Notes: generated from the sequence alone by a model not told the origin. A stretch of DNA of 64,000 bases from Staphylococcus sp. KG4-3 (GCF_033597815.2 NZ_CP166245.1:2356001-2420000), one strand, 5' to 3'; numbered from the stretch's first letter, positions 28,450-38,269 are shown. A program made the numbers and translations.

Positions 28450-29067
28450 ATGCTTACAGTAGCTTTAGCAAAAGGAAGATTATTAAAAAGCTTTATTGCT
28501 TATTTAAATGAGATAAATGAACACTCATATGCACAAGCGTTAGAACAGAGAGAACGTCAATTGTTAATTACTGTTGATTCTATCCAATTTGTATTAGTTA
28601 AAGGGAGCGATGTCCCTATTTATGTGGAACAAGGTGTAGCAGATGTAGGTATTGTTGGAAGTGATGTACTGGAAGAAAGTAATTATACAATCAATAACCT
28701 TCTAGACTTACCTTTTGGCAATTGTCACTTTGCTTTAGCCTCTAAACCAGAAACAACTAATTTTACTAAAGTTGCTACTTCATATATGAAAACAGCACGT
28801 AAATATTTTGAATCGCAAGGGCTAGATGTAGAGCTTGTAAAATTATCTGGTTCTATCGAGTTAGCTTGTTTAGTTGATATGGTAGATGGCATCGTTGATA
28901 TCGTCCAAACCGGCACAACATTGAAATCTAATGGGTTAGTCGAAAAAGATACCATTAAGAATATAAATGCAAAACTTATTACCAACAAACAATCATACTT
29001 TAAAAAATCAACGGAAATTGACGATTTAATTCAAACTTTGGAGGTGTCACTCATTGATTATAAATAA
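28450..29067 (+). CDS. hisG: ATP phosphoribosyltransferase catalytic subunit, short form HisG
   Basis: A 205-residue HisG of the short (HisZ-dependent) class; the C-terminal regulatory domain of the long form is absent, which explains the hisZ gene next to it. The PRPP-binding segment [16 protein letters not shown] (residues 151-166) is clear, and LAKGRL is at the N terminus. First step of histidine synthesis: ATP plus PRPP gives phosphoribosyl-ATP. Its end overlaps the hisD start by 14 bases. Confidence 0.93.
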   Translation: MLTVALAKGRLLKSFIAYLNEINEHSYAQALEQRERQLLITVDSIQFVLVKGSDVPIYVEQGVADVGIVGSDVLEESNYTINNLLDLPFGNCHFALASKPETTNFTKVATSYMKTARKYFESQGLDVELVKLSGSIELACLVDMVDGIVDIVQTGTTLKSNGLVEKDTIKNINAKLITNKQSYFKKSTEIDDLIQTLEVSLIDYK

Positions 29068-30313
29068 AGAGACATTTTTAAATGACTATTTAGATCAATC
29101 TTCTTTAAATGAGGATTTGTATCCCTTAGTTAAAACAATTTGTGAAAGAGTTAAATCAGAAGGTGATCAAGCGCTTAAAGCATATAATAAAGAGTTAGAC
29201 AAAGTAGATACACCTCAATTAGCAATTCCATTCTCAGAGTTGGAAGCAGCCTTTCACCGCTTAGACAATAATTTACGAGAAGCTTTACAACATAGTCATG
29301 CTCGTATTGAGACATATCAAAAATCTATCAAATGTACAGACCAACAAGGTTCTACTGAATGTTATGAAATGTATCACCCTTTAGAACGCGTTGGTGTTTA
29401 TGTACCGGGTGGTAAAGCGAGCTATCCTTCAACTGTATTAATGACTGCAACACTTGCGAAAGTTGCTGGTGTCGAAAATATAACTGTTGTAACACCACCA
29501 CAAGCAGACGGCCTACCTGATATCGTTTTGGCAGCATGTTATATTGCTGGCGTTGACTATGTTTTTCAAGTTGGTGGCGCACAAAGTATAGCTGCTCTTG
29601 CATATGGAACTGAGACAATACCTAAAGTAGATAAAATTGTTGGCCCAGGCAATCAATATGTTGCTTATGCGAAAAAATATCTCTTTGGACAGGTGGGTAT
29701 AGACCAAATTGCAGGCCCAAGTGAAATTGCTTTAATCATTGATAAAACTGCTGATTTAGATGCGATTACATATGATGTATTTGCGCAAGCTGAACATGAT
29801 GAATTAGCACGTACATTTGTTATTAGTGAAGATGAGGAGCTGCTACAACAACTCGAACAAAAGATTCAACAAACACTCACTGAAATTGAACGTCAATCTA
29901 TCGTAAGAGCAAGTTTAGCTAATCATCATTTTTTGATTGCAGTTGATGACTTTACAGAAGCCTGTGATTTAATGAATCAAATCGCGCCTGAACATGCATC
30001 AATCCAAACCGCTTCACCACAAGACTATTTAAATCATGTACGTTATGTAGGAGCTCTATTTTTAGGTCATTATTCACCAGAAGTCATAGGTGATTATGTT
30101 GCTGGACCAAGCCATGTATTACCTACGAATCAAACAGCAAGGTTTACGAACGGTTTATCAGTGAATGACTTTTTAACGCGTCACTCAGTCATAGATTTGT
30201 CTCAAGATACTTTCAATCAAATTGAAAAACCTGCTCGTGAACTTGCTCATATTGAACAACTATATAACCATGAACAATCTATTGAAATTAGAACAACAAA
30301 GGGGTCATATTGA
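29054..30313 (+). CDS. hisD: Histidinol dehydrogenase HisD
   Basis: A 419-residue zinc enzyme for the last two oxidations, histidinol to histidine. Visible: [13 protein letters not shown] (residues 117-129), VGPGNQYVA (about 196-204), IAGPSEI, and QAEHDE (metal and general-base residues), and IAPEHASI. It begins with a TTG codon at 29054, preceded by a strong GGAGGTG site inside hisG, so translation is coupled to hisG. No in-frame ATG is closer to the site. Confidence 0.93.
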   Translation: MIINKETFLNDYLDQSSLNEDLYPLVKTICERVKSEGDQALKAYNKELDKVDTPQLAIPFSELEAAFHRLDNNLREALQHSHARIETYQKSIKCTDQQGSTECYEMYHPLERVGVYVPGGKASYPSTVLMTATLAKVAGVENITVVTPPQADGLPDIVLAACYIAGVDYVFQVGGAQSIAALAYGTETIPKVDKIVGPGNQYVAYAKKYLFGQVGIDQIAGPSEIALIIDKTADLDAITYDVFAQAEHDELARTFVISEDEELLQQLEQKIQQTLTEIERQSIVRASLANHHFLIAVDDFTEACDLMNQIAPEHASIQTASPQDYLNHVRYVGALFLGHYSPEVIGDYVAGPSHVLPTNQTARFTNGLSVNDFLTRHSVIDLSQDTFNQIEKPARELAHIEQLYNHEQSIEIRTTKGSY

Positions 30314-31317
30314 TGATAAGAATTAACAAAAATGAAAGCCCACTTCGTCCTTTAACAGATTCACAACTAGCTACAATAATACAAGAAGCATCCTTTAACT
30401 TTTATCCAGATGATGAATACGAACGCTTTAAAGCAGCTTATGCAAATTATTATGGCTATACTGCTGAACAAGTCATAGCTGGTAATGGATCTGATGAACT
30501 GATTCAAAAATTAATGTTAATCATGCCAGAGGGTCCGGCATTAACACTTAATCCAGATTTTTTCATGTACCAGGCTTATGCCGCTCAAGTAAATCGTCCT
30601 ATTGAATTTGTGGAAGCTGAGGACGATTTAACATTTAACCTTGAACAGATTTTACAACGGATCGAGGAAGTTCAGCCAGCATTTTTTATAATGAGCAATC
30701 CACATAATCCATCTGGCAAACAATATGGTACTACATTTTTAAAAGCTATAGCTGACAAGATGAACACTATTGGTGGTTATTTCGTAATAGATGAAGCATA
30801 CCTAGATTTCGGTGAAGCTTACAAGTTTGATATGCAACCACACGTACTACAAATGCGTACCTTATCAAAAGCGTTCGGTATCGCTGGCTTAAGGTTAGGT
30901 GTTCTAATTGGTACACCTGAGACAATTCAACATATACAAAGTATTGAACACCCCTATCCATTAAATACGCTTACGCTACACATCGCTTTATATATGTTTG
31001 AACATCCGAAAAAAACCAAACAATTCATTGATCATCAACGCCAATTAGCACTTAGATTAAGAAACTTATTTAGCGATTACGTTGCAGATATTATGGTCGT
31101 CTTTCCATCATATACTAATTTTGTACTTACTAAAGGAGCAACGGCACAAAACTTAGGGCAATATATTCAGTCACATGGTTTTTTACCTAGATTGTATGAT
31201 GAGCCAGAAATGAATGACTATGTGCGTTACTCTATTGCGACAGATTCACAATTGGATGACTTAGAAGAAATTATTAAAACTTGGAGGTCTCAATATGATT
31301 TATCAAAAAACACGTAA
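30313..31317 (+). CDS. hisC: Histidinol-phosphate aminotransferase HisC
   Basis: A 334-residue fold-type I PLP aminotransferase. Pyridoxal lysine in LSKAFGIAGLRLG (residues near 189), FFIMSNPHNPSG and YFVIDEAYLDFG are recognisable. The start ATG overlaps the hisD stop as TGATG at 30311-30315; a TTG one codon before is possible but less likely. It converts imidazole-acetol phosphate to histidinol phosphate and may also serve aromatic amino acids. Overlaps hisB by 23 bases. Confidence 0.91.
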   Translation: MIRINKNESPLRPLTDSQLATIIQEASFNFYPDDEYERFKAAYANYYGYTAEQVIAGNGSDELIQKLMLIMPEGPALTLNPDFFMYQAYAAQVNRPIEFVEAEDDLTFNLEQILQRIEEVQPAFFIMSNPHNPSGKQYGTTFLKAIADKMNTIGGYFVIDEAYLDFGEAYKFDMQPHVLQMRTLSKAFGIAGLRLGVLIGTPETIQHIQSIEHPYPLNTLTLHIALYMFEHPKKTKQFIDHQRQLALRLRNLFSDYVADIMVVFPSYTNFVLTKGATAQNLGQYIQSHGFLPRLYDEPEMNDYVRYSIATDSQLDDLEEIIKTWRSQYDLSKNT

Positions 31318-31873
31318 CACTGCTGAAACACAATTATCTATCTCACTTGCAGACGACAATCGCCCAAGCAAAATCAACACTGGCGTGGGTTTTCTAGATC
31401 ATATGTTGACCCTCTTCACCTTTCATAGCAACTTATCTATTACTATCGAAGCAAATGGTGATACAGAAGTAGACGATCACCACGTCACAGAAGATATTGG
31501 GATTGTTTTAGGTCAATTGTTGTTAGAAATGACCCGAGAAAGAAAATCTTTTCAACGTTATGGCGTAAGTTATATCCCTATGGATGAAACATTAGCACGT
31601 ACCGTGGTTGATATTAGTGGACGTCCTTTCCTTTCATTTAATGCACATTTAAGCCGTGAAAAGGTAGGCACTTTTGATACGGAATTAGTAGAAGAATTCT
31701 TCCGTGCATTAGTCATTAATGCCCGCTTAACAACGCATATTGATTTAATACGTGGTGGTAATACTCACCATGAAATAGAAGGAATCTTCAAATCTTTTGC
31801 GCGTGCACTTAAAGAATCTCTATCAAGCAATGACATCGAAGGCACACCGTCATCTAAGGGTGTGATAGAATGA
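31295..31873 (+). CDS. hisB: Imidazoleglycerol-phosphate dehydratase HisB
   Basis: A 192-residue monofunctional dehydratase with the duplicated half-domain metal motifs DHMLTLFTFHS and DDHHVTEDIGI in the first half and HIDLIRGGNTHHEIEGIFKSFARAL in the second. There is no fused phosphatase domain as in E. coli HisB, and no separate histidinol phosphatase gene lies in the operon, so that step must be encoded elsewhere. Ribosome site GGAGGT is within hisC. Confidence 0.93.
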   Translation: MIYQKTRNTAETQLSISLADDNRPSKINTGVGFLDHMLTLFTFHSNLSITIEANGDTEVDDHHVTEDIGIVLGQLLLEMTRERKSFQRYGVSYIPMDETLARTVVDISGRPFLSFNAHLSREKVGTFDTELVEEFFRALVINARLTTHIDLIRGGNTHHEIEGIFKSFARALKESLSSNDIEGTPSSKGVIE

Positions 31874-32466
31874 TTGCCATTATTGATTACGGCTTAGGAA
31901 ACATTAAAAATGTACAACGTGCAATCAATCATCTTGGTTATGAATCTATATTAACAGATGATCCAGAAGATATTGAAGTTGCTGATATGATTATTTTACC
32001 TGGTGTCGGTCACTTTAAAGATGCCATGCAAGCGATTCAATCACGAGGTTTGGTGGAGATTTTGCAATCTGTTACAAACAAACCTATGATTGGTATTTGT
32101 CTTGGTATGCAACTGCTATATGAATCGAGTGCTGAAGGCGAAGTATCTGGTTTAAAACTAATTCCAGGTCAAATCATACCTATTGAAACGCCCTATCCAG
32201 TACCTCACTTAGGTTGGAACAATCTAATTAGTAACCAACCAACACTTTCTCAAGATGTCTATTTTGTACATTCTTATCAGGCAGAAATGTCAGCATATGT
32301 TGTAGCATTTGCCGAATATGGCACGCAAGTCCCTGCAATTGTACAATTTAAAAATTATATAGGCATCCAATTCCACCCTGAAAAGAGTGGCGATGATGGC
32401 TTAGCAATACTTAATCAAGCACTGAAAGGTGGATTCCTAAATGATCAAACTATGGCCAGCCATTGA
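31870..32466 (+). CDS. hisH: Imidazole glycerol phosphate synthase glutaminase subunit HisH
   Basis: A 198-residue class I amidotransferase. The nucleophile cysteine lies in [13 protein letters not shown] (about residue 79) and the His-Glu pair in QFHPEKSG near residues 174-178. It feeds ammonia to HisF. Overlaps hisB by four bases (ATGA) and hisA by 26 bases. Confidence 0.93.
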   Translation: MIAIIDYGLGNIKNVQRAINHLGYESILTDDPEDIEVADMIILPGVGHFKDAMQAIQSRGLVEILQSVTNKPMIGICLGMQLLYESSAEGEVSGLKLIPGQIIPIETPYPVPHLGWNNLISNQPTLSQDVYFVHSYQAEMSAYVVAFAEYGTQVPAIVQFKNYIGIQFHPEKSGDDGLAILNQALKGGFLNDQTMASH

Positions 32467-33145
32467 TTTAATCAATGCAACAAGCGTACGTCTTACTGAG
32501 GGTAAATATGATTCAGAAGAAAAAATGTCACGTAGCGCTGAAGAAAGCATTCAATTTTATAATCAATACAATTGTGTAGATCGTATTCATATAGTAGATT
32601 TAATCGGTGCTAAACAACAGTCATCTATTGAACAAGACTATATTAAAGACTTACGGGCTCTAACCGATAAACCTATAGAAGTTGGTGGTGGTATTAGAAG
32701 TCTAAAAACCATTGAAGCATATTTTAACGATGGTATTGATTATTGTATTATCGGTACCAAAGGTATTCAAAACTTAGAATGGTTAGCTGAAATGGCACAC
32801 CAATATCCTAATCGTTTATACCTTTCAGTAGATGCCTATAAACGAGAAGTAAAAATAAATGGTTGGGAACAAGATGCTGAACTAGATTTATTTGAGCTAA
32901 TTGAAAAAATTGAGTCATTACCAATTGGCGGTGTCATCTACACAGATATTTCAAAAGATGGACGACTAGAAGGACCTAATTTTGAAATTACTGAACAATT
33001 AGTCAACGCAACTCAAAAACCTGTCGTTGCTTCTGGCGGTATTCGTCATCAACAAGATTTAGAGAAATTAGAATCACTTGGCGTCTCAGCAGCTATCGTA
33101 GGTAAAGCTGCACATAACCCTACTTTTTGGGAGGGCTTATCATGA
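32441..33145 (+). CDS. hisA: ProFAR isomerase HisA
   Basis: A 234-residue TIM-barrel isomerase: catalytic aspartates in LWPAIDLIN (Asp8) and [10 protein letters not shown] (near residue 168-170), phosphate loops VGGGIRS and ASGGIRH. It opens the ring of phosphoribosyl-formimino-AICAR. Its start lies 26 bases inside hisH, and its stop overlaps the hisF start as ATGA. Confidence 0.92.
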   Translation: MIKLWPAIDLINATSVRLTEGKYDSEEKMSRSAEESIQFYNQYNCVDRIHIVDLIGAKQQSSIEQDYIKDLRALTDKPIEVGGGIRSLKTIEAYFNDGIDYCIIGTKGIQNLEWLAEMAHQYPNRLYLSVDAYKREVKINGWEQDAELDLFELIEKIESLPIGGVIYTDISKDGRLEGPNFEITEQLVNATQKPVVASGGIRHQQDLEKLESLGVSAAIVGKAAHNPTFWEGLS

Positions 33146-33900
33146 TTAAAAAGAGAATCATTCCTTGTCTGGATGTTAAAGATGGGCGCGTCGTTAAAGG
33201 CATACAATTTAAAGGATTAAGAGATATTGGTAACCCAGTCGAATATGCACTGTATTATAACGAGCAAGGCGCCGATGAATTAGTTTTTTTAGATATTTCA
33301 CGTACAGAAGCGGGTCATGACCTAGTGTTGGATGTTATTGAAGAAACTGCAGATAAACTATTTATACCATTAACTGTCGGTGGTGGTATATCAACTATTG
33401 ATGATATTTCTCAACTCTTAAATCATGGTGCTGACAAAGTATCATTGAATTCAAGCGCACTTAAAAATCCTTCATTTATTAAAGAAGCTAGTGAAAAATT
33501 TGGCAGCCAATGCATTTGTATCGCTATTGATAGTAATTATGATAGTGAATTAAATGACTATTTTTGCTATACACATGGTGGTAAGCAACGTACTGATAAA
33601 CGTGTCTATGATTGGGTTCAAGAAGTTGAAGCTTTAGGCGCAGGTGAGTTACTTATCACAAGTATGACTCATGATGGCATGAAACAAGGGTTCGATGTCA
33701 CTCACTTGCATGAAATAGAACAACTTGTAAATATTCCTGTTATAGCTAGTGGTGGCGGTGGCAATCCAGAGCATTTTGTTAATTTATTTAAGCAAACTGA
33801 TGTTTCTGCCGGTCTTGCCGCAAGTATTTTACATGATAAAGAAACAACTGTAGATGAAATTAAAAAAACAATGGCACAAGGAGGTATCCCAGTTAGATGA
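33142..33900 (+). CDS. hisF: Imidazole glycerol phosphate synthase cyclase subunit HisF
   Basis: A 252-residue TIM barrel paralogous to HisA, with Asp11 in [13 protein letters not shown] and Asp130 in CIAIDSNY. It makes imidazole glycerol phosphate plus AICAR with HisH. I start at ATG 33142 (overlap of four bases with hisA) after a GGGAGGG site; a TTG five codons upstream is in frame but less suitable. Overlaps hisIE by four bases. Confidence 0.93.
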   Translation: MIKKRIIPCLDVKDGRVVKGIQFKGLRDIGNPVEYALYYNEQGADELVFLDISRTEAGHDLVLDVIEETADKLFIPLTVGGGISTIDDISQLLNHGADKVSLNSSALKNPSFIKEASEKFGSQCICIAIDSNYDSELNDYFCYTHGGKQRTDKRVYDWVQEVEALGAGELLITSMTHDGMKQGFDVTHLHEIEQLVNIPVIASGGGGNPEHFVNLFKQTDVSAGLAASILHDKETTVDEIKKTMAQGGIPVR

Positions 33901-34529
33901 CTACACAACAACCTGATTTTAGCAAAGGATTATTACCAGCTATATTGCAAGATGTTAATACAAAACAAGTGCTAATGCTCGGTTATATGAATGAAGCAGC
34001 TTATCAACAAACACTCACAAGTGGCGTTGTTTGTTTTTATTCACGTTCCAAAGATCGTTTATGGACAAAAGGAGAAACATCTGGCAATACTCAAATCGTA
34101 AAGAATATCCATTTAGATTGCGACCAAGATACACTCCTTATCGATGTTGTACCAAATGGGCCAACATGCCATACAGGTAGTCAAAGTTGCTTTAACACAC
34201 CTACGCCTTTCAACGTGCAACAACTAGAGCAAACTGTAACAACTAGTGCCAAATCTAATAAAGAAAACTCCTATACACAGTATTTATTGAATGAAGGACT
34301 AGAAAAAATCACGAAAAAATTCGGCGAAGAATCATTTGAAGTTGTCATAGGTACAATGAAAAATGATAGCAAAGAAGTAACGAATGAAACTGCTGATTTA
34401 ATGTATCATCTATTTGTGTTATTACACGCCTTAGATATAAAATTTGGCGACGTTGAACAAGTTCTCGCTCAACGTCATAAAACCGATAATAATTTCAAAG
34501 GAGAACGCACAGATATTAATCATTGGTAA
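33897..34529 (+). CDS. hisI: Bifunctional PRA-CH cyclohydrolase / PRA-PH pyrophosphohydrolase HisIE
   Basis: A 210-residue fusion. The N-terminal cyclohydrolase has MLGYMNEAAYQQT, YSRSKDRLWTKGETSGN and the metal cysteines and Asp residues in LDCDQDTLLIDV and PTCHTGSQSCF. The C-terminal pyrophosphatase, about residues 110-200, has LNEGLEKITKKFGEESFEVVI and ETADLMYHLFVLL. Last gene of the operon; terminator 18 bases later. Confidence 0.93.
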   Translation: MTTQQPDFSKGLLPAILQDVNTKQVLMLGYMNEAAYQQTLTSGVVCFYSRSKDRLWTKGETSGNTQIVKNIHLDCDQDTLLIDVVPNGPTCHTGSQSCFNTPTPFNVQQLEQTVTTSAKSNKENSYTQYLLNEGLEKITKKFGEESFEVVIGTMKNDSKEVTNETADLMYHLFVLLHALDIKFGDVEQVLAQRHKTDNNFKGERTDINHW

Positions 34530-34546
34530 TAATGTTTTAAATACAA

Positions 34547-34614
34547 AGACGAGATGAAATAGGAACAAAAATCTATTTTTAATAAGATTTCTGTAAACCA
34601 TATTCACCTCGTCT
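34547..34614. terminator. Bidirectional terminator, his operon / FhuD-like gene
   Basis: Outer arms AGACGAGATGAA and TTCACCTCGTCT pair with one mismatch around an inner AAAATC / GATTT hairpin. It separates the convergent hisI and FhuD-like genes. The inner part resembles the dispersed GAAATCA hairpins. Confidence 0.75.
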
Positions 34615-34617
34615 GTT

Positions 34618-35535
34618 TTATTTGTCTTTCAACAACTCTTTTTTAAAAAATTCTGCTTGTTTTTCTACAGAAATTAAATCTGCATATATTGCTTCATCCA
34701 TATCATAATAAATTACATTACCATTTTGTACAGCTTGGTTATTTTTCCAAGTATTTGATTTTACAAAATCATTATTAGGTTTCTGCCCTTCTTTTGTAGG
34801 GAGTAATAAATAATCGCCTGAATAATCATTAAATTTTTCTTTGGGAACTTTCATAAATTTCTCTTTAGGCATAGCTTTTTTTGCTTCGGGATCCTCTTTT
34901 AAATTGAATCCTTCATAGATTGCTTCACTGCCCCGACCAAATCTAGGACCGAATTGATATATATCTTTGGCTTGAATATCCATGATTGAAAAAGTTTTAT
35001 CTTTACCAATTGCTTTTTTAATTTCTTCACCATCTTGTGCTAGTTTAGATGATAATTTATTAGCTTGTTCTTTAGCTTTTGCTTCTTTATTTACTAGTTT
35101 ACCTATTTCTATATGTGTATCTTTATAATCCATATTCTGCACCTTAATTGGAACAGTTGGCGCAATTTTTGCTAATTTTTTGTTATTTTTATTTTCTTTA
35201 TATGTAATAATTAAATCGGGTTTTAATTTTGCTGCTGCTTCCACATCTTCCGGATCTATCTTCTTAATTTTGCTCATATCTAAATATTTTGAATCAGGAA
35301 AAACACTCGTTATCGCAATCGGTTTAATACCTAATTTTTTAAAATTGCCATAATTAGCTGTTAAATCAAGTACTCTCTTAGGTTTTTTAGGAATTTGGAC
35401 TTTACTACCTTCACCTGTTGTATATGTTTTCGTCTTAGTATCTTCTTTTGAAGTTGCGTCTTTAGACTCAGTATTATTGCCACAAGCTGCTAAAAATAAT
35501 AATAAACACAACATGAAATATAATAATTTCTTCAA
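34618..35535 (-). CDS. Iron-siderophore binding lipoprotein, FhuD-like
   Basis: A substrate-binding lipoprotein (about 305 residues) of the class III (FhuD/BtuF) fold. Signal peptide with a hydrophobic run and lipobox LAAC, so anchored on the outer membrane face. Segments KPKRVLDL, KPDLIITYK, EEIKKAIGKDKTFS and FGRGSEAIYEGFNLK match staphylococcal FhuD1/FhuD2 best, suggesting ferric hydroxamates. I start at the TTG at 35533-35535 because GGAAGGGG lies 8 bases upstream; an ATG six codons earlier has no proper site. Permease and ATPase are not here, so it must share others. Fur box in the promoter. Confidence 0.82.
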   Translation of the reverse strand: MKKLLYFMLCLLLFLAACGNNTESKDATSKEDTKTKTYTTGEGSKVQIPKKPKRVLDLTANYGNFKKLGIKPIAITSVFPDSKYLDMSKIKKIDPEDVEAAAKLKPDLIITYKENKNNKKLAKIAPTVPIKVQNMDYKDTHIEIGKLVNKEAKAKEQANKLSSKLAQDGEEIKKAIGKDKTFSIMDIQAKDIYQFGPRFGRGSEAIYEGFNLKEDPEAKKAMPKEKFMKVPKEKFNDYSGDYLLLPTKEGQKPNNDFVKSNTWKNNQAVQNGNVIYYDMDEAIYADLISVEKQAEFFKKELLKDK

Positions 35536-35567
35536 AATATTAACCCCTTCCATAGTATTATACTTCC

Positions 35568-35597
35568 ATTATAATTGAAAACAATTATCAATTGCAA
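35568..35597 (-). promoter_or_regulatory. Promoter with Fur box for the FhuD-like gene
   Basis: Minus-strand -35 TTGCAA (35592-35597), 18 bases, -10 TATAAT (35568-35573). The core 35571-35589 on the minus strand reads GATAATTGTTTTCAATTAT, a close relative of the Fur box GATAATGATAATCATTATC. It overlaps both promoter boxes, so iron-loaded Fur should block transcription. Confidence 0.7.
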
Positions 35598-35714
35598 TGT
35601 AATAATATAGAAGATTTAATTAATTATAGTATTAAAATTTTCAATCTTACAAATTATTATAGTCGTTTTATTTTTACACTTTTGATATTATCAATTACAA
35701 AAGGAGTTGTTATT

Positions 35715-36083
35715 ATGGAAAAGCACTTTATAGGAATTGATCATGTTCAAGTTGCAGCACCAACAAATCAAGAAGCTTTAGCAAGAGCATTTTATGCTGA
35801 AAAATTAGGTTTTAAAGAAATACCTAAACCAGATAACCTTGCACAAAAAGGTGGAGTTTGGTTTCAAATCGGCCAACAACAACTTCATATTGGCATTGAA
35901 AACAATTTTAGCCCTGCTAAAAAAGCACACCCAGCATTTGCAGTACACAACGCAACAGAAGTAAGGAAAAACCTTGAATTACAAGAAGTCGAAATTATAT
36001 ACGGAGATGAACTTGAAGGTGCTGATCGCTTTTATATTTACGACCCATTTGGCAATAGAATTGAAATTATAGAATGGCTGTAA
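35715..36083 (+). CDS. VOC family protein (glyoxalase/dioxygenase fold)
   Basis: A 122-residue vicinal oxygen chelate protein; HVQVAAPTNQEALARAFYAEKLGF starts the first beta-alpha-beta module and FYIYDPFGNRIEIIEW closes the second. Metal-site residues could be His12, His55 and Glu118 but the substrate is unknown. The open frame extends 41 codons upstream, but the start is at 35715, since AAAGGAG lies 9-15 bases ahead. It diverges from the FhuD-like gene. Followed by the hairpin array at 36098. Confidence 0.82.
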   Translation: MEKHFIGIDHVQVAAPTNQEALARAFYAEKLGFKEIPKPDNLAQKGGVWFQIGQQQLHIGIENNFSPAKKAHPAFAVHNATEVRKNLELQEVEIIYGDELEGADRFYIYDPFGNRIEIIEWL

Positions 36084-36097
36084 AGCCCACTCTCTAA

Positions 36098-36250
36098 AGA
36101 GCCACTTCTTTATTTATAAAGTTAGTGGCTCTTACACATGAGTCCCTACTCAGGTGTTCCTCTTTTGAAAGTTAGTGGGACTTATGCATGAGCACTAGCT
36201 CAGGTAATCATTATTGAGTTATCGAGACTTACACAGTGACCTTACTCAGA
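36098..36250. repeat. Array of about 50-bp imperfect repeats that form hairpins with their neighbours
   Basis: Copies begin at 36118 and 36168 (period exactly 50; 38-base core AAAGTTAGTGG...CATGAG...CTCAGGT) with a third, more degenerate copy near 36215-36250. The first hairpin pairs AGAGCCACT (36098-36106) with AGTGGCTCT (36124-36132), the second pairs AGTCCCTACT (36141-36150) with AGTGGGACT (36174-36182): the bases differ but the pairing is kept. Within units TGAGT..ACTCA changes to TGAGC..GCTCA, again compensatory. The first hairpin can also end transcription of the VOC gene. Not a mobile element or CRISPR by any mark I see. Confidence 0.65.
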
Positions 36251-36334
36251 GGGTCTACTAAAAATTTACAATTATGTGAAGGCGGGCTATGTAATATTTC
36301 ATCACAAACACATATCTTATAACATAAACAGATG

Positions 36335-36868
36335 TCACTCAAAAAGATAGATGTCGCCCATTTCCTCATAATTGTTATAACTGCTTATTTTTTCAAATCC
36401 TAATGATTGTGCAGTCATAATAGAAGGTAAGTTATCCTTTTTTGTGCGCACAAGTATTTGATGGTTCACTTGTATGTCGTTCTTCACATACGCTATAATT
36501 GCTAAACATGCTTCTTTGGTAAACCCTTTTCGCGCGTACTCTGGTTTCAAACGATAAGCCAAATTAAGATATGTTTCACCTAACATTGTTTTATATGCCA
36601 AACCACACATACCAACCATTTGACCGCTTGCTTTTTCTATCATTAATGCGTAACCAAAACGGTATTTAAACCAATGTTCGATCCATGACTTAAGCATCTC
36701 TTCTGTTTCTTCTATACTTTGATGAGGTCCCGCTGGATTATAAATGTTTGTTCTCGGATCTGAATGTAAACTGTGTAAGTCAGTTAAATATTCTTGAGAA
36801 GGTCTTACTAAATATAATCGCTCTGTCACAATAATAAAGTTTGTCTCCATAATATAATCTGTTTCCAT
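36335..36868 (-). CDS. GNAT family acetyltransferase (RimJ/RimL type)
   Basis: A 177-residue N-acetyltransferase with the RimJ/RimL pattern: TERLYLVRPSQEYL near the N terminus, GMCGLAYKTM, and the acetyl-CoA loop YARKGFTKEACLAII (about residues 114-128), then LPSIMTAQSLGFEKIS. Substrate unknown, often ribosomal protein or small-molecule amines. GGTGGGGTG precedes the first ATG. Separated from the next acetyltransferase by 41 bases, same strand. Confidence 0.84.
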   Translation of the reverse strand: METDYIMETNFIIVTERLYLVRPSQEYLTDLHSLHSDPRTNIYNPAGPHQSIEETEEMLKSWIEHWFKYRFGYALMIEKASGQMVGMCGLAYKTMLGETYLNLAYRLKPEYARKGFTKEACLAIIAYVKNDIQVNHQILVRTKKDNLPSIMTAQSLGFEKISSYNNYEEMGDIYLFE

Positions 36869-36909
36869 ATTTCACCCCACCTTAGTTTAATATTTACAAC
36901 TGCTATATA

Positions 36910-37410
36910 TTATAATTCCATGTACATTAAATCTTCATCATAATAACTAATACCATCAAATAGTGCTTTGGGCTCAGTTCCATAACGCTTAAATCCTAAT
37001 TGTTCATATAATGCAATAGCACTTTTATTTTCGGATAGTACACATAATCCAATTATTTTCACAAAGCCTAGTTCATTTACTTCGTTAATTATTTTTTGTA
37101 TCAATAAACTGGCAATACCTTGTCGTCTATATGATGGATCACAGTATACCGTCACTAAGTTGCCTTTATGCTTCACCTTTTCTAATGTTTCGCTATAAAA
37201 AGTACCTATACAAACTAATGCGGTGTCATCAAACGCACCAATTGTAAATTGAGTTTCTGAAGATATAATTCGCGATTTAAACTTACTTAGTGGGAACTCT
37301 AACTCACGTTTGTAAGTAGATGCAAAACCTTTCGGATCAGTTTGCAATGATTTCAAACGCAACTTACGATATTGCTTTACGTCAATTTCAGTTAATCGTC
37401 TATAGTACAT
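36910..37410 (-). CDS. GNAT family N-acetyltransferase
   Basis: A 166-residue acetyltransferase unlike its neighbour: the acetyl-CoA loop is YRRQGIASLLIQKI (about residues 95-108) after NLVTVYCDPS, followed by ENKSAIALYEQLGFKRYGTEP. It may form an operon with the RimL-type gene. Substrate not known. Ribosome site AGAAGTGA is weak but spaced normally. Confidence 0.84.
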   Translation of the reverse strand: MYYRRLTEIDVKQYRKLRLKSLQTDPKGFASTYKRELEFPLSKFKSRIISSETQFTIGAFDDTALVCIGTFYSETLEKVKHKGNLVTVYCDPSYRRQGIASLLIQKIINEVNELGFVKIIGLCVLSENKSAIALYEQLGFKRYGTEPKALFDGISYYDEDLMYMEL

Positions 37411-37458
37411 TCATTATCACTTCTTTCATATAAAGAGGTACAAAAATATAAATTTTAA

Positions 37459-37504
37459 GAGTGAGACAAAAATCAACATTTGTAATTTGATTTTCACCTC
37501 ACTC
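37459..37504 (-). terminator. Terminator of the SDR gene (AAAATCAA hairpin)
   Basis: GAGTGAG pairs with CTCACTC and inner AAAATCAA with TTGATTTT. It lies left of the SDR stop at 37565 and resembles the GAAATCA hairpin family elsewhere in the window. Confidence 0.78.
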
Positions 37505-37564
37505 CCATATAATTAACAGATAACAAAGTACAAAATATATGAAACAATACTTACCTGTAATATT

Positions 37565-38269
37565 TTATACTGGCCTTACGGTAACTTCATTGATATTGAC
37601 ATGACTAGGTTGTTGTAACGCATAAACGACAGCTTCAGCTATATCTTGCGGATCTAACTTTTTACGAGAACCCCAATCAGTATTACCGCTTAGTGGTGTG
37701 TCTACCATACCAGGTGAAATACTTGTGACTCTTACACCTGTTTTAGCTAATTCTTTTTCTAACCCTTGTGTAATCGTATGTACCGCTGCTTTAGATGCGC
37801 TATATAAGGTACTTTGTTTTGTAACTTCAAAACCAGAAATAGAAGCAATATTTATAATATGTCCTGTAGATTGATTTAAAAATATTGGTAAAACGGCATT
37901 AATGCCATATAAAGTACCTTTGACGTTGACATCAATCATATTTTCCCATGCTTCAACATCACCATCTGTAATTGCAGAAGAAAGCATTAAACCAGCACTA
38001 TTCACTAATATATCTACATGTCCAAATTTATTTTCAGTCTCTTTTACTAATTTGGCTACTTCATCTTTTTGCGTTACATCTACGATATGTGTATCAATTT
38101 GAGACTGACTATTTTCTTGAAGTTGTCTTGCTACATCATATAAACGTGCTTCATTACGTCCTGTTAATACTACTTTAACGCCATGTTGTGATAAGGTTTC
38201 GGCAATGCTTGCGCCAATACCACTACTCGCACCTGTAACAATTGCAACTTTATCTTTTAACTTACTCAT
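37565..38269 (-). CDS. SDR family NAD(P)-dependent oxidoreductase
   Basis: A 234-residue short-chain dehydrogenase with TGASSGIG (residues 13-20), LTGRNEARL after the second strand (Arg suggests NADP), NSAG near residue 90, catalytic Ser in NIASISG, and YSASKAA (near residue 154). Closest to YdfG-type enzymes that reduce 3-hydroxy acids or serine-like compounds. Good AAAGGAAG site. Not paralogous in operon to the other two SDRs here. Confidence 0.84.
   Translation of the reverse strand: MSKLKDKVAIVTGASSGIGASIAETLSQHGVKVVLTGRNEARLYDVARQLQENSQSQIDTHIVDVTQKDEVAKLVKETENKFGHVDILVNSAGLMLSSAITDGDVEAWENMIDVNVKGTLYGINAVLPIFLNQSTGHIINIASISGFEVTKQSTLYSASKAAVHTITQGLEKELAKTGVRVTSISPGMVDTPLSGNTDWGSRKKLDPQDIAEAVVYALQQPSHVNINEVTVRPV

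Noticed and set aside
36098..36250. CRISPR-like reading of the repeat array
   Set aside because: Units are imperfect, only about three, with related rather than unique spacers, and no cas gene is present.
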